NCBI GenBank assembly: GCA_023667395.1
Contig: JAMPAC010000001.1
Coordinates: 697,675 to 761,674 of the forward strand
Direction: 5' to 3'
Source of the DNA: Blautia sp.
GTDB taxonomy: Bacteria > Bacillota > Clostridia > Lachnospirales > Lachnospiraceae
Length of the DNA: 64,000 bases
How positions within the stretch are numbered: the first letter of the stretch is position 1; the number at the start of each line of letters is the position of its first letter. The translations under genes were made by a program, and so were the position numbers. Under the pieces are notes generated by a model. That model did no database searches. It saw nothing but the letters and a program-made list of their open reading frames with translations, and was not told the origin of the DNA. Shown in pieces: positions 17,406 to 25,161 of the stretch.

Positions 17406-17460
17406 CAACCGAATGGGGATATGACTTCCGGCGGCATATCCCCATTCAAGCCGGAGGTTG
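17406..17460 (+). other. Hairpin with predicted pseudoknot (structured DNA or RNA site)
   Basis: CAACC (17406-17410) can pair with GGTTG (17456-17460). Inside, GAATGGGGATATG (17411-17423) pairs perfectly over 13 bases with CATATCCCCATTC (17435-17447). The 11-base loop contains TCCGGC (17427-17432), which is complementary to GCCGGA (17450-17455) just outside the stem, so an H-type pseudoknot is possible. It lies in the integrated element, upstream of toxin 2. It could be an origin of transfer, a replication origin hairpin or an RNA element; I cannot decide. Confidence 0.5.
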
Positions 17461-17673
17461 ACTGTCCCCCGCAAGGACAATATTATACTAACACAGAATA
17501 AATGCGGGGCTGCCTATTATCGTGTGCAGGATTTCGCTTTACATATCTTGTCATATGGGCGAATGTGATATATTGTCGGTATGGGAAACCATAGAGCCAA
17601 GGCGGCGTTATCCCCCTCTTATTTTTCGGAGGGTTCAAGTAGCCCTCCAGACGAAAGAAAGGAGGGTGATGCA

Positions 17674-17769
17674 ATGTATGTTACATATGCGGATTTGATC
17701 CAAATAGGTATACTCGTTGTTGCCCTTGCCAATTTGATTTATCAGATTTACAAGGGAAGAAAGAAATAG
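17674..17769 (+). CDS. Type I toxin 2, small hydrophobic peptide
   Basis: 31 residues: starts MYVTYADLIQIGILVVALAN, then a hydrophobic continuation and the basic end YKGRKK. One membrane helix. It resembles the putative holin-like toxins of Firmicutes. ATG 17674 has AAGGAGG with proper spacing; a longer open frame from 17581 has no such support. A weak promoter candidate (TTGTCA, then extended -10 TGATATATT) lies about 110 bases up. The mRNA probably ends at the AGCC...GGCT hairpin plus T run near 17833-17858, so its 3' end overlaps the antisense RNA described next. Confidence 0.75.
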   Translation: MYVTYADLIQIGILVVALANLIYQIYKGRKK

Positions 17770-17861
17770 CCGCCACTACTGCAATAGTGACGGCTGACCC
17801 TTTTCGGAGGGTTTAAACTGTTATTATGGGGGTAGCCGCTTCTATGGCTTTCCCTTTTTCT
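17761..17861 (-). ncRNA. Predicted antisense antitoxin RNA of type I module 2
   Basis: A promoter on the minus strand (17868-17896) would give a ~100-base RNA that ends after the hairpin GCCGTCACTA/TAGTGGCGGC (17769-17794). It is fully complementary to the end of the toxin 2 gene and its 3' untranslated region, which is the geometry of txpA/ratA-type modules. Predicted only. Confidence 0.6.
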
Positions 17862-17867
17862 ATGTCA

Positions 17868-17896
17868 AATATAGCATATCCGGCGGTATAATGCAA
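17868..17896 (-). promoter_or_regulatory. Promoter of the second antisense RNA
   Basis: Minus strand TTGCAT (17891-17896), 17 bases, TATATT (17868-17873), with TG one base before the -10 box (extended -10). It is stronger than the toxin promoter candidate, as expected when antitoxin RNA must be in excess. Confidence 0.65.
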
Positions 17897-17917
17897 GAAA
17901 TTTCTACATATGGTTTT

Positions 17918-18355
17918 TTAATCAGAAACATTTTTCCTATTTTGGGTATAACGCGGTATTTCAGTAAGTTCTTCTACACGCTCAATAGCTATCGCTTTTC
18001 CTGCGTCGTTTAGCTTTTTAAATATTTTTACCAATTCAATATCTATTTGTTGCCAATCATCCACTTGTATTGTTAATTCAGAGTTTATATATCTTCTGCT
18101 TATAGGATTATCAGAGATATTGTCATCTTTGAAATGATGATAAAGTATTGAATCATCAAGGGGGCTTTCTAATAAATCATTGATATTTACATTTAATACA
18201 GTAGCTATTTTTTGAAGGTTTCCCAGTTTAGGTATTCTTTTGCCATTTTCATATTGTGCAATATTTTGTTGAGACACACCAAGTTTTTCCCCAAGTGATT
18301 TTTGGGATAAGCCGCTTTTAAGTCGCTGTTTTTTTATTTTGTCTCCAATGCCCAT
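17918..18355 (-). CDS. CI/Cro-like repressor with helix-turn-helix
   Basis: 145 residues. Residues ~5-60 form an HTH_3 domain (LKSGLSQKSLGEKLGVSQQN, IAQYENGKRIPKLGNLQKIA). The remaining ~85 residues are unrecognised and contain no visible protease or dimerisation motif. GAGGGGTGAT precedes the ATG, and an extended -10 (TGCTATACT) lies about 35 bases up. It most likely repressed the integrase and other genes of the element. It reads away from the integrase fragment, which is the usual divergent layout. Confidence 0.85.
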   Translation of the reverse strand: MGIGDKIKKQRLKSGLSQKSLGEKLGVSQQNIAQYENGKRIPKLGNLQKIATVLNVNINDLLESPLDDSILYHHFKDDNISDNPISRRYINSELTIQVDDWQQIDIELVKIFKKLNDAGKAIAIERVEELTEIPRYTQNRKNVSD

Positions 18356-18386
18356 AATATATCACCCCTCAAATAGTATAGCATAT

Positions 18387-18418
18387 CTGGCAGGAAATAA
18401 AAATCAAAAGACTGCCAG
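18387..18418. promoter_or_regulatory. Inverted repeat between repressor and integrase, possible operator
   Basis: CTGGCAG (18387-18393) and CTGCCAG (18412-18418) are exact inverted repeats 18 bases apart. They lie in the divergent control region next to the repressor promoter. They could be an operator or the scar where the 5' part of the integrase gene was lost. Confidence 0.35.
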
Positions 18419-18433
18419 AGAATCATAAATGAA

Positions 18434-19274
18434 ATGGTTCAAGACGGTAAAAAGCATTCTACTATGTCAAACTTGAAAAGTTGTATGAATATTGTATTTG
18501 AATGTGCTCTGGATGATGATATTATCATTAAGAATCCGGCGAAGAATTTACAGGTGCCGAGGACGGAAAGTAAGAAAAGGACGGCCGTAGAACAACGGCA
18601 GATTGATTTGTTTATGCGTTATGTAAAAAATAGCAAACAATATTCGTACAGTTAGTTACCCGGCGTTTGTTGTTCTGTTTAATTCTGGTATGAGAATTGG
18701 TGAAATGGCAGCGTTGACGTGGGATGATGTAGATTTCAAGGAGAATACCATAACCATAAATAAGACCGTGAACAGATATAGGAAAGCGGATTATGGCTAC
18801 ACTATGGCGGTGGCTTCTCCAAAAAGCAAGACTTCTATACGCAGTATTGCAATGAATAGCGTGGTAAGAAAAACGCTTATGAAACTGAAAGTACAGTATG
18901 CCGTTTCTGCTGCAAGGTTACCCCATGTGGATGATTCGGGGAATATCAGGGAGTATATATCCGGTTTTGTATTTGTTAATTCATCCGGGAATGTATGGAA
19001 CGAGCCGGGATTTCGGGAACTGATAAAAAGGATTGTGGAGCGACACAATAAGGAAGCGGAAGAAAAACATACGGAAAAGATCGAAAATTTTTGTCCGCAC
19101 ATGGTTCGGCATACATACACAAGCCTGGCTTATGCTGTTGGGGCTGATGTGATGATCGTGAGCCAGAATCTTGGACACGCTTCTACATCCGTGACACTGG
19201 ATACATACACACATTTGACGGAGGATAAAAAGAAAGAGCAGGAAGCAGTGGCGCAGACGGTCAAGATATCATGA
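18434..19274 (+). pseudogene. Tyrosine integrase, 5'-truncated and frameshifted
   Basis: Two frames cover one protein. The first (18434-18655) is the end of the core-binding domain (KHSTMSNLKSCMNIVFECAL) and hits a stop after KQYSYS. The second (18690-19274) is the catalytic domain: SGMRIGEMAALTWDDVD with the first arginine, FCPHMVRHTYTSLAYAVG with H-x-x-R, NLGHAST, and the nucleophile in TLDTYTHL. The arm-binding domain expected at the N-terminus is absent. The reading frame shifts near 18645-18660. The catalytic residues are all present, but the gene is almost surely inactive. It lies directly beside attR, as integrases usually do. Confidence 0.85.
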
Positions 19275-19278
19275 TGGT

Positions 19279-19302
19279 TGTGACAATTCTGTGACAAATT
19301 CG
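19279..19302. repeat. Right copy of the internal 24-base direct repeat
   Basis: Matches 16816-16839 at 21 of 24 bases in the same orientation. It begins 4 bases after the integrase stop codon. Probable arm-type integrase site. Confidence 0.55.
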
Positions 19303-19407
19303 GGGAAAATGACGAACAAAGACAAACCATGATGAAAGTATTTCCAATGAAAATAGAGCGGAAATATACAATGACAACACAAGACGAAACAACACGAACA
19401 AGAGTTC

Positions 19408-19426
19408 GTCAAGAAAAAATACTTGA
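19408..19426. repeat. Right attachment site (attR), overlapping the ylxM-ffh promoter
   Basis: Identical to 16739-16757. Its last four bases, TTGA, are the start of the TTGACA -35 box of the next operon, so integration kept the promoter intact. Confidence 0.7.
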
Positions 19427-19451
19427 CACCTCTTCTTTTATGTAGTAATAT
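19423..19451 (+). promoter_or_regulatory. Promoter of the ylxM-ffh operon
   Basis: TTGACA (19423-19428), 17 bases, TAATAT (19446-19451), about 35 bases before the ylxM start. The -35 box is shared with the attachment site of the integrated element. Confidence 0.7.
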
Positions 19452-19484
19452 ACACAAGGTCGGAAAGATTTGGCGGGAGTGCAG

Positions 19485-19835
19485 ATGGATAAGATTTACG
19501 AGCAGACAATGTTATTTGATTTCTATGGGGAACTGCTGACGGAGCACCAGCGACGGATCTATGAGGACGTGGTGTACCATGATATGTCCCTGGGTGAGAT
19601 TGCCGGGGAGCAGGGCATCAGCAGGCAGGGCGTGCATGATCTGGTCAGAAGATGCGACAGGATCCTGCAGGGTTATGAGGATAAGCTTCATTTGGTCGAG
19701 CGCTTTGCCAGAGCCAGGGAGACGGTCAGCCGGATCGAACAGCTGACGGCGGATGATGTGAAAGACAGCGCTCAGATCAGGGAAAATCTGATCCTGATCA
19801 GGAAGCTGTCCCAGGAACTGTTGACAGAGTTATAA
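19485..19835 (+). CDS. ylxM: YlxM family SRP-associated DNA-binding protein
   Basis: 116 residues, the normal size. A sigma-70 region-4-like helix-turn-helix covers most of it (LLTEHQRRIYEDVVYHDMSL, then EIAGEQGISRQGVHDLVRRC). YlxM/SpaR-type proteins sit next to ffh and modulate signal recognition particle activity. ATG 19485 is chosen, with GGGAG just upstream; an in-frame TTG at 19470 would add five residues. It is the first gene of the ffh operon. Confidence 0.9.
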   Translation: MDKIYEQTMLFDFYGELLTEHQRRIYEDVVYHDMSLGEIAGEQGISRQGVHDLVRRCDRILQGYEDKLHLVERFARARETVSRIEQLTADDVKDSAQIRENLILIRKLSQELLTEL

Positions 19836-19927
19836 GGATCGTATTTGTGTTACACAGGAAGTATGTCGGGAATTTTTTCATAGTTACTGTATTTAGATTG
19901 GCAGCATAGAATCACAAGGAGTTGCAG

Positions 19928-21295
19928 GTGGCGTTTGAGAGTTTAACGGACAAATTACAGAATATATTCAAGAACCTGCGCAGCAAGGGCAGGCTTACCG
20001 AGGCGGATGTGAGGACCGCTTTGAAAGAAGTGAAGATGGCTCTGCTTGAGGCGGACGTCAATTTCAAAGTGGTAAAGCAGTTCATCAAATCGGTGGAGGA
20101 GAGGGCTATAGGCCAGGATGTGATGAATGGCCTGAACCCCGGGCAGATGGTCATTAAGATCGTCAATGAGGAGATGATAGCCCTCATGGGCAGCGAGACC
20201 ACGGAGATCGCGTTCCAGCCCGGCAAAGCCGTCACCGTCATCATGATGGCAGGCCTCCAGGGAGCAGGTAAGACCACGGCCACCGCAAAGATTGCGGGCA
20301 GGCTGAAACAGAAAGGGAAAAAATCCCTCCTTGTGGCGTGCGATATCTACAGGCCTGCGGCCATCGAGCAGCTGCAGATCAACGGCAAAAAGCAGGAGGT
20401 TGACGTGTTCTCAATGGGCACGGATCATAAGCCTGTGGAGATTGCCAGGGAGGCCGTCGCTTTTGCGGAGAAGAACGGGCATAACGTGGTCATCCTGGAT
20501 ACCGCCGGGCGGCTCCATATCGATCAGGATATGATGGCGGAACTGCAGGAGATCAAGGAGAATGTCTCCGTGCACCAGACGCTGCTGGTGGTGGATGCCA
20601 TGACCGGACAGGACGCGGTCAATGTGGCAAAGGAATTTGATGAAAAGGTCGGGGTTGACGGAGTGGTTCTCACCAAGATGGACGGTGATACCAGGGGCGG
20701 CGCGGCGCTTTCCATCAAGGCGGTGACGGGCAGGCCTATTTTATATGTGGGCATGGGGGAAAAGCTTTCCGATATGGAGCAGTTCTATCCTGACCGCATG
20801 GCGAACCGCATCCTGGGCATGGGCGACGTGCTTTCCCTGATCGAAAAGGCGCAGGCGAGCATTGACATAGATGAGGATAAGGGCCGCGAGATGGCGAGCC
20901 GTATGAAGAAAGGCAAGTTCGACTTTGAGGACTACCTGGAGAGCATGAAGCAGATGCGCAATATGGGGGGCTTAAGCAGTATTTTAAGTATGCTGCCCGG
21001 CATGGGCATCAAAAGCGCCGACCTGGAATCCATGATAGATGAAAGGCAGCTGAAGCAGATGGAGGCCATCGTCCTCTCCATGACCAGGGAGGAGCGGCGC
21101 AATCCCAAGCTGTTGAATCCCCAGAGAAAACACCGTATCGCCAGGGGCGCAGGTGTGGATATCGCGGTGGTGAACCGTTTTATCAAGCAGTTTGAGCAGA
21201 GTCAGAAAATGATGAAGCAGTTTGGCGGCGGAGGAAAGAGGGGCAGGGGACTGATGGGAGGATTCTCCGGCATGGGCGGCAGATTTCCTTTCTGA
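19928..21295 (+). CDS. ffh: Signal recognition particle protein Ffh
   Basis: 455 residues. GTPase that binds signal sequences of nascent chains with 4.5S RNA and docks to FtsY. The NG domain has GLQGAGKTTATAKIAG, DIYRPAAIEQL, ILDTAGRLHID and TKMDGDTRGGAAL. The C-terminal M domain is methionine-rich (MKQMRNMGGLSSILSMLPGM) and ends in a Gly/Arg-rich tail. The start is GTG 19928 (MAFESLTDKL), with AAGGAG at 19916-19921; TTG 19922 touches the ribosome binding site and is unlikely. Confidence 0.97.
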   Translation: MAFESLTDKLQNIFKNLRSKGRLTEADVRTALKEVKMALLEADVNFKVVKQFIKSVEERAIGQDVMNGLNPGQMVIKIVNEEMIALMGSETTEIAFQPGKAVTVIMMAGLQGAGKTTATAKIAGRLKQKGKKSLLVACDIYRPAAIEQLQINGKKQEVDVFSMGTDHKPVEIAREAVAFAEKNGHNVVILDTAGRLHIDQDMMAELQEIKENVSVHQTLLVVDAMTGQDAVNVAKEFDEKVGVDGVVLTKMDGDTRGGAALSIKAVTGRPILYVGMGEKLSDMEQFYPDRMANRILGMGDVLSLIEKAQASIDIDEDKGREMASRMKKGKFDFEDYLESMKQMRNMGGLSSILSMLPGMGIKSADLESMIDERQLKQMEAIVLSMTREERRNPKLLNPQRKHRIARGAGVDIAVVNRFIKQFEQSQKMMKQFGGGGKRGRGLMGGFSGMGGRFPF

Positions 21296-21450
21296 GGAGC
21301 GTGCCACTCCGCAGGGTGCGGCAATGCGTTTGCGTTGTCCGCTTAAGGTTACACAGGGTGGAAACGGATGGGGCTGATCAAAGTCGGCATCCTTTTCATA
21401 AATAAAACAAAGAACATAAGGCCGCAGGAGCGGCGGAAAGAGGTAAGACA

Positions 21451-21693
21451 ATGGTAAAGATCAGGTTGAGAAGAATGGGACAGAAGAAGGCTCCTTTTTA
21501 TAGAATCGTCGTAGCTGATTCCCGTTCCCCCAGAGACGGCAGGTTTATCGAGGAGATCGGCACTTACGATCCCAGCACGGATCCCAGCACATTCAAGATC
21601 AACGAGGAGCTGGCGAAGAAGTGGCTGGCAAACGGCGCTCAGCCCACAGAGCAGGTGGCCAAGCTTTTCAAGATAGCCGGTATCGAAAAATAA
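21451..21693 (+). CDS. rpsP: 30S ribosomal protein S16
   Basis: 80 residues, starting [20 protein letters not shown] and continuing with the conserved [19 protein letters not shown]. Part of the 30S subunit body. It follows ffh after a 155-base gap that contains no gene and precedes khpA by 24 bases, the common Firmicute order. Confidence 0.98.
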   Translation: MVKIRLRRMGQKKAPFYRIVVADSRSPRDGRFIEEIGTYDPSTDPSTFKINEELAKKWLANGAQPTEQVAKLFKIAGIEK

Positions 21694-21717
21694 GAGTAGA
21701 TTTGCAGGAGGTGGCTT

Positions 21718-21945
21718 ATGAAGGAATTAGTGGAAGTAGTTGCAAAAGCACTTGTTGATAATCCGGATGAAGTTGTTGTAACTGAGAAAAATGAGGGTAG
21801 GAATACAGTCATCGAACTTCATGTAGCTGCATCTGATATGGGTAAGGTTATCGGAAAACAGGGGAGAATCGCAAAAGCGATCCGTTCTGTTGTGAAAGCA
21901 GCATCATCGAGAGAAGACAAGAGAGTGGATGTGGAGATCGTATAG
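21718..21945 (+). CDS. khpA: KH-domain RNA-binding protein KhpA
   Basis: 75 residues, a single KH domain with the GxxG loop in GKVIGKQGRIAKAIRSVVKA. KhpA (YlqC) pairs with KhpB/Jag in Firmicutes and binds RNA. GGAGGTGGCTT precedes the ATG. It lies between rpsP and rimM, its standard place. Confidence 0.93.
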   Translation: MKELVEVVAKALVDNPDEVVVTEKNEGRNTVIELHVAASDMGKVIGKQGRIAKAIRSVVKAASSREDKRVDVEIV

Positions 21946-21985
21946 GCGATGTTCCGTTTATCCGGAAATGGATGACGGATGATGG

Positions 21986-22037
21986 AAGGAGCTGTTGCAT
22001 AAGTAGATAAAGTATCTGCTGGCAAGGGCTCCTTTTC
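21986..22037 (+). terminator. Nested hairpin between khpA and rimM, probable partial terminator
   Basis: AAGGAGC (21986-21992) pairs with GCTCCTT (22028-22034), and more T follow. An inner stem AGTAGAT/ATCTGCT is enclosed. It separates rpsP-khpA from rimM-trmD-rplS and may adjust ribosomal protein versus enzyme output. Confidence 0.55.
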
Positions 22038-22071
22038 ACTTTTGGGGAAATTGCGGAAAGGGAAAGGGTAT

Positions 22072-22578
22072 ATGGAAGACTTTTTTCAGGTGGGGATCAT
22101 AACCTCGCCTCACGGGGTGCACGGCGATGTAAAAGTTTATCCTACCACTGACGATGCGAAGCGTTTTAAGCGGTTAAAGGAAGTGATCCTTGATACGGGA
22201 AAGGAGCGCCTGGACCTGGAGATTGAGGGTGTAAAATTTGTGAAGCAGTTTGCCGTCCTGAAATTTAAGGGATACGACAATGCCAATGATGTGGAACGGT
22301 TCCGCCAGAAGTCCCTGTTCGTGCCGAGGAAGGACGCGGTGCGCCTGGGCAGGGATGAATACTTCATTGCGGATCTTATGGGGCTTAAGGCGCTGGATGA
22401 AGAGGAACGGGAGATCGGCATCCTGCGTGAGGTCATGGAGACCGGGGCCAACGACGTCTACGTGATCGATCTGAACGATGGCAGGGAACTGCTGCTCCCG
22501 GCGATCAGACAGTGCGTCCTCGCGGTGGATGTGGAAAAAGGATTCATCAAAGTCCACATCCTGGACGGATTGCTTTAA
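22072..22578 (+). CDS. rimM: Ribosome maturation factor RimM
   Basis: 168 residues. Starts MEDFFQVGIITSPHGVHGDV, a typical RimM start, and includes the PRC-barrel region (YFIADLMGLKALDEEEREIG, then NDVYVIDLNDGRELLLPAI). It aids 30S maturation and binds ribosomal protein S19. A longer frame from 22042 overlaps the terminator hairpin, so ATG 22072 is preferred. The next gene, trmD, starts 14 bases after the stop. Confidence 0.95.
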   Translation: MEDFFQVGIITSPHGVHGDVKVYPTTDDAKRFKRLKEVILDTGKERLDLEIEGVKFVKQFAVLKFKGYDNANDVERFRQKSLFVPRKDAVRLGRDEYFIADLMGLKALDEEEREIGILREVMETGANDVYVIDLNDGRELLLPAIRQCVLAVDVEKGFIKVHILDGLL

Positions 22579-22592
22579 GGAAGAGGGCTGCA

Positions 22593-23993
22593 ATGAAAAT
22601 TCATGTATTGACGTTATTCCCCGATATGATCAGGGTGTGCTTTCAGTCCAGTATCATCGGAAAAGCCGCGCAGAAAGGGATCTTGTCCCTCCGTGCGGTG
22701 GATATCAGGGATCATACCCTGGACAGGCATAAGAAAGTGGACGATTATCCCTACGGGGGCGGCGCAGGCATGCTGATGCAGGCGCAGCCTGTTTTTGACG
22801 CGTGGAAGGATGTGACCGGGGGCAGAAAGGTAAGAACGATCCATGTGACGCCCCAGGGGACGCCTTTTACCCAGAAGATGGCGGGAGAACTGGCGAAAGA
22901 GGAGGAACTGGTATTTCTGTGCGGACATTATGAAGGGGTGGATCAGCGTGTGCTGGAGGAGACGGTAACGGATTATGTTTCCATCGGCGATTATGTCCTG
23001 ACGGGCGGGGAACTTCCTGCCATGGTGATGATAGATGCCATCGCGCGGCTGATTCCCGGCGTGCTGGGAAATGAAGCCTCTGCGGAGGAGGAGAGTTTTT
23101 TCAACGATCTGCTGGAATACCCGCAGTATTCCCGGCCGGAGACCTGGCATGGCAAAAAGGTTCCGGAAGTTCTGCTGTCCGGGGATCACAGGAAGATCTC
23201 ACAGTGGAGACTGGAGCAGTCCCAGCGGCGGACAGCCCGGGTGAGGCCGGATCTTTATGCGAAATATGAGAGAAAACAACGGCTGGTCAGCCAGCTGATG
23301 AAAGAGAAACGGAACCATATCCATATGATCGAAAGCCTGAGACGGGGCAGGGCGGAGATCCTGTGGTGGGAGGGAACGGACATCCTGCTCCATGACCGCA
23401 GATGCGCTGCCTGCATGATATCGGCTTCTTCCGCGGCGGCGGGGGAGAAAATGCTTCCACTGATACCAAAGGAAACCGATTCCATAGTGACGTCCCAGGC
23501 TTTTTTGAATGAAATGCTGTGCGGGGGCGTGGGAACGGATGACAGGGCGCCGGGAGCGTATGAGGTTCACAGCGAATGCTTTCAGCTGCTTTATACGCAG
23601 CGGACGCCGCTCCCGGTGAAGCATAAGGATATCAGGAAGCTGACCATGGAGCATCTGGACTATGTGAGCACGCACTACAGTTATGACGACAGATCCTATG
23701 TGGAAGCCCGGATCAGGGAAGGCGTCATGTACGGCGCTTTTGTGGATGACAGGCAGGTGGGATTTGTGGGTATGCACAGTGAGGGCAGCCTGGGGCTGCT
23801 GTATGTGGAGGAGGCGTACCGCAGGCAGGGGATCGCCGTCTCACTGGAAGCTTATGTCATCAACAGGGCATTGGAAAAAGGCTGGATACCTTATGGTCAT
23901 GTGATCGTGGGAAATGAGAAGTCTTTTGCGCTGCAGGAAAAACTGGGCCTGTACCGCTCGGACAGGACGGTCTGGTGGCTGGAACGAAAATAA
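22593..23993 (+). CDS. trmD: TrmD tRNA (guanine37-N1)-methyltransferase fused to a GNAT acetyltransferase domain
   Basis: 466 residues, about twice the usual TrmD length. Residues 1-~240 are a complete TrmD: MKIHVLTLFPDMI, DYPYGGGAGMLMQ, CGHYEGVDQRVLEE and SIGDYVLTGGELPAMVMIDA, the trefoil-knot SAM site that methylates G37. Residues ~250-466 begin with RRGRAEILWWEGTDILL and end with an acetyl-CoA-binding GNAT fold (MYGAFVDDRQVGFVGMHSEG, LLYVEEAYRRQGIAVSLEAY, FALQEKLGLYRSDR). No stop or frameshift is seen between them. The acetylation target is unknown; a tRNA or ribosomal role is only a guess from the fusion. Confidence 0.92.
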   Translation: MKIHVLTLFPDMIRVCFQSSIIGKAAQKGILSLRAVDIRDHTLDRHKKVDDYPYGGGAGMLMQAQPVFDAWKDVTGGRKVRTIHVTPQGTPFTQKMAGELAKEEELVFLCGHYEGVDQRVLEETVTDYVSIGDYVLTGGELPAMVMIDAIARLIPGVLGNEASAEEESFFNDLLEYPQYSRPETWHGKKVPEVLLSGDHRKISQWRLEQSQRRTARVRPDLYAKYERKQRLVSQLMKEKRNHIHMIESLRRGRAEILWWEGTDILLHDRRCAACMISASSAAAGEKMLPLIPKETDSIVTSQAFLNEMLCGGVGTDDRAPGAYEVHSECFQLLYTQRTPLPVKHKDIRKLTMEHLDYVSTHYSYDDRSYVEARIREGVMYGAFVDDRQVGFVGMHSEGSLGLLYVEEAYRRQGIAVSLEAYVINRALEKGWIPYGHVIVGNEKSFALQEKLGLYRSDRTVWWLERK

Positions 23994-23996
23994 TGC

Positions 23997-24025
23997 TTGC
24001 AAATATGCCGCAGATATGATAAAAT
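23997..24025 (+). promoter_or_regulatory. Promoter of rplS
   Basis: TTGCAA (23997-24002), 17 bases, TAAAAT (24020-24025), about 70 bases before rplS. It gives L19 its own transcript in addition to readthrough from trmD. Confidence 0.6.
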
Positions 24026-24100
24026 CTGACTGTTGTGAAAACGAGATGGTCCTCTGTTACGGAAAGTATTAAGAACATCCATTTATGAAGGAGGCTCAAT

Positions 24101-24448
24101 ATGAGTGAGATTATCAGAGAAATCGAAGCGGAGCAGTTAAAAGAAAAGGTTGATGAATTTCATGTGGGCGATACCGTCAAGGTTTACGCTAAGGTCAAGG
24201 AAGGCAGCAGGGAGAGGATTCAGGTCTTTGAGGGTATCGTACTGAAGAGACAGGGCGGAAGCAACAGGGAGACTTTCACCGTGAGAAAAACTTCCAACGG
24301 AATCGGCGTTGAGAAAACATGGCCCGTGCATTCCCCTAACGTGGAGAAGATCGAGGTGGTTAGAAGAGGTAAGGTAAGGCGCGCGAAACTGAACTACCTG
24401 AGAAACCGCGTGGGCAAGAAAGCCAAAGTAAAAGAACTGGTGAGATAG
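24101..24448 (+). CDS. rplS: 50S ribosomal protein L19
   Basis: 115 residues, with the family motifs [31 protein letters not shown] and [21 protein letters not shown]19 sits at the subunit interface. GAAGGAGG precedes the ATG. It is followed by a clear terminator. Confidence 0.98.
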   Translation: MSEIIREIEAEQLKEKVDEFHVGDTVKVYAKVKEGSRERIQVFEGIVLKRQGGSNRETFTVRKTSNGIGVEKTWPVHSPNVEKIEVVRRGKVRRAKLNYLRNRVGKKAKVKELVR

Positions 24449-24468
24449 TCACCATGAACAGTGGATGG

Positions 24469-24503
24469 AAGGACAATTACCTGTGTAGTTGTCCTTTTCT
24501 CTT
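24469..24503 (+). terminator. Terminator after rplS
   Basis: AAGGACAA (24469-24476) pairs with TTGTCCTT (24489-24496), followed by TTCTCTTTT. It ends the rimM-trmD-rplS transcript before lepB. Confidence 0.75.
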
Positions 24504-24560
24504 TTGAAAAAGTGTGGTATACTGTCTTTGAGTGCGCAATGAACATACAGGAAGCAGAAG

Positions 24561-25139
24561 ATGGCGAGAAATAAGGGACTTAGTTTTTATAAGAAAAAAA
24601 AATCCATAAGCGCCGCTACCATCAGGGAGATCTTCAGCTGGATATTCGGGATTGTCGCTGCCATATTCATTGCGGCGGTACTGATCTATTTTATGGGCAT
24701 GACCACCAATGTGGTGGGGGTATCCATGGAGCCTACCCTGTATAACGGACAGAAGATATACATAAACCGTTTCCTCTACATCCTTTCCCCGCCTAAAGCG
24801 GGAGATGTAGTGGTGTTCCTTCCCAACGGCAATGAAAACGCCCACTATTATGTGAAGCGGGTGGCAGCGGTTCCGGGAGACCATCTGGTGATAAAGGACG
24901 GCGTGTTGTTCGTCAACGGCCTGGAGAGCGAATGGGTCACGGAGAAGCTGGTGGATGCAGGGATCGCGGAGAATGAGTTTACGCTGGGGAACGGCGAGTA
25001 TTTCTGTATCGGAGACAATCCCGGAAACAGCGAGGACAGCCGTTCCGCCAATATCGGTCCGGTGAAAGAGACGGATATCGTGGGGCAGGTCTGGTTCCGG
25101 GGAAAATGTCCCGAACAGGGGATGGGATTTGTGAAATAA
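24561..25139 (+). CDS. lepB: Type I signal peptidase (first of two)
   Basis: 192 residues. One N-terminal membrane segment (IFGIVAAIFIAAVLIYFMG), then box B GVSMEPTLYNGQKI with the catalytic serine and box D YYVKRVAAVPGD with the catalytic lysine. The end box GDNPGNSEDSR is also present. It removes signal peptides from exported proteins on the outer face. A second signal peptidase lies just beyond rbgA, so this locus encodes a pair. Confidence 0.94.
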   Translation: MARNKGLSFYKKKKSISAATIREIFSWIFGIVAAIFIAAVLIYFMGMTTNVVGVSMEPTLYNGQKIYINRFLYILSPPKAGDVVVFLPNGNENAHYYVKRVAAVPGDHLVIKDGVLFVNGLESEWVTEKLVDAGIAENEFTLGNGEYFCIGDNPGNSEDSRSANIGPVKETDIVGQVWFRGKCPEQGMGFVK

Positions 25140-25161
25140 CAGGGTGAGAAATGGAGTCGCT

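Larger units (their letters stand above)
16739..19426. mobile_element. Decayed integrated element flanked by 19-base att repeats
   Basis: The 19-base direct repeat gtcaagaaaaaatacttga occurs at 16739-16757 and 19408-19426. Just inside each end is a second direct repeat, TGTGACAA-N5-TGTGACAAATnCG with small differences (16816-16839 and 19279-19302, 21 of 24 bases equal), which resembles integrase arm-binding sites. Between them are a broken tyrosine integrase next to the right end, a CI-like repressor, two type I toxin-antitoxin modules and gene scraps. The interior is clearly more AT-rich than its surroundings. Joining the outer flanks restores the perfect palindrome AGGTGTCAAG-N8-CTTGACACCT. 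No replication or transfer genes remain. Confidence 0.75.

Noticed and set aside
21296..21450. Possible RNA gene between ffh and rpsP
   Set aside because: The gap has some GC-rich stretches but I could not fold a convincing conserved structure or find a promoter with a terminator pair.
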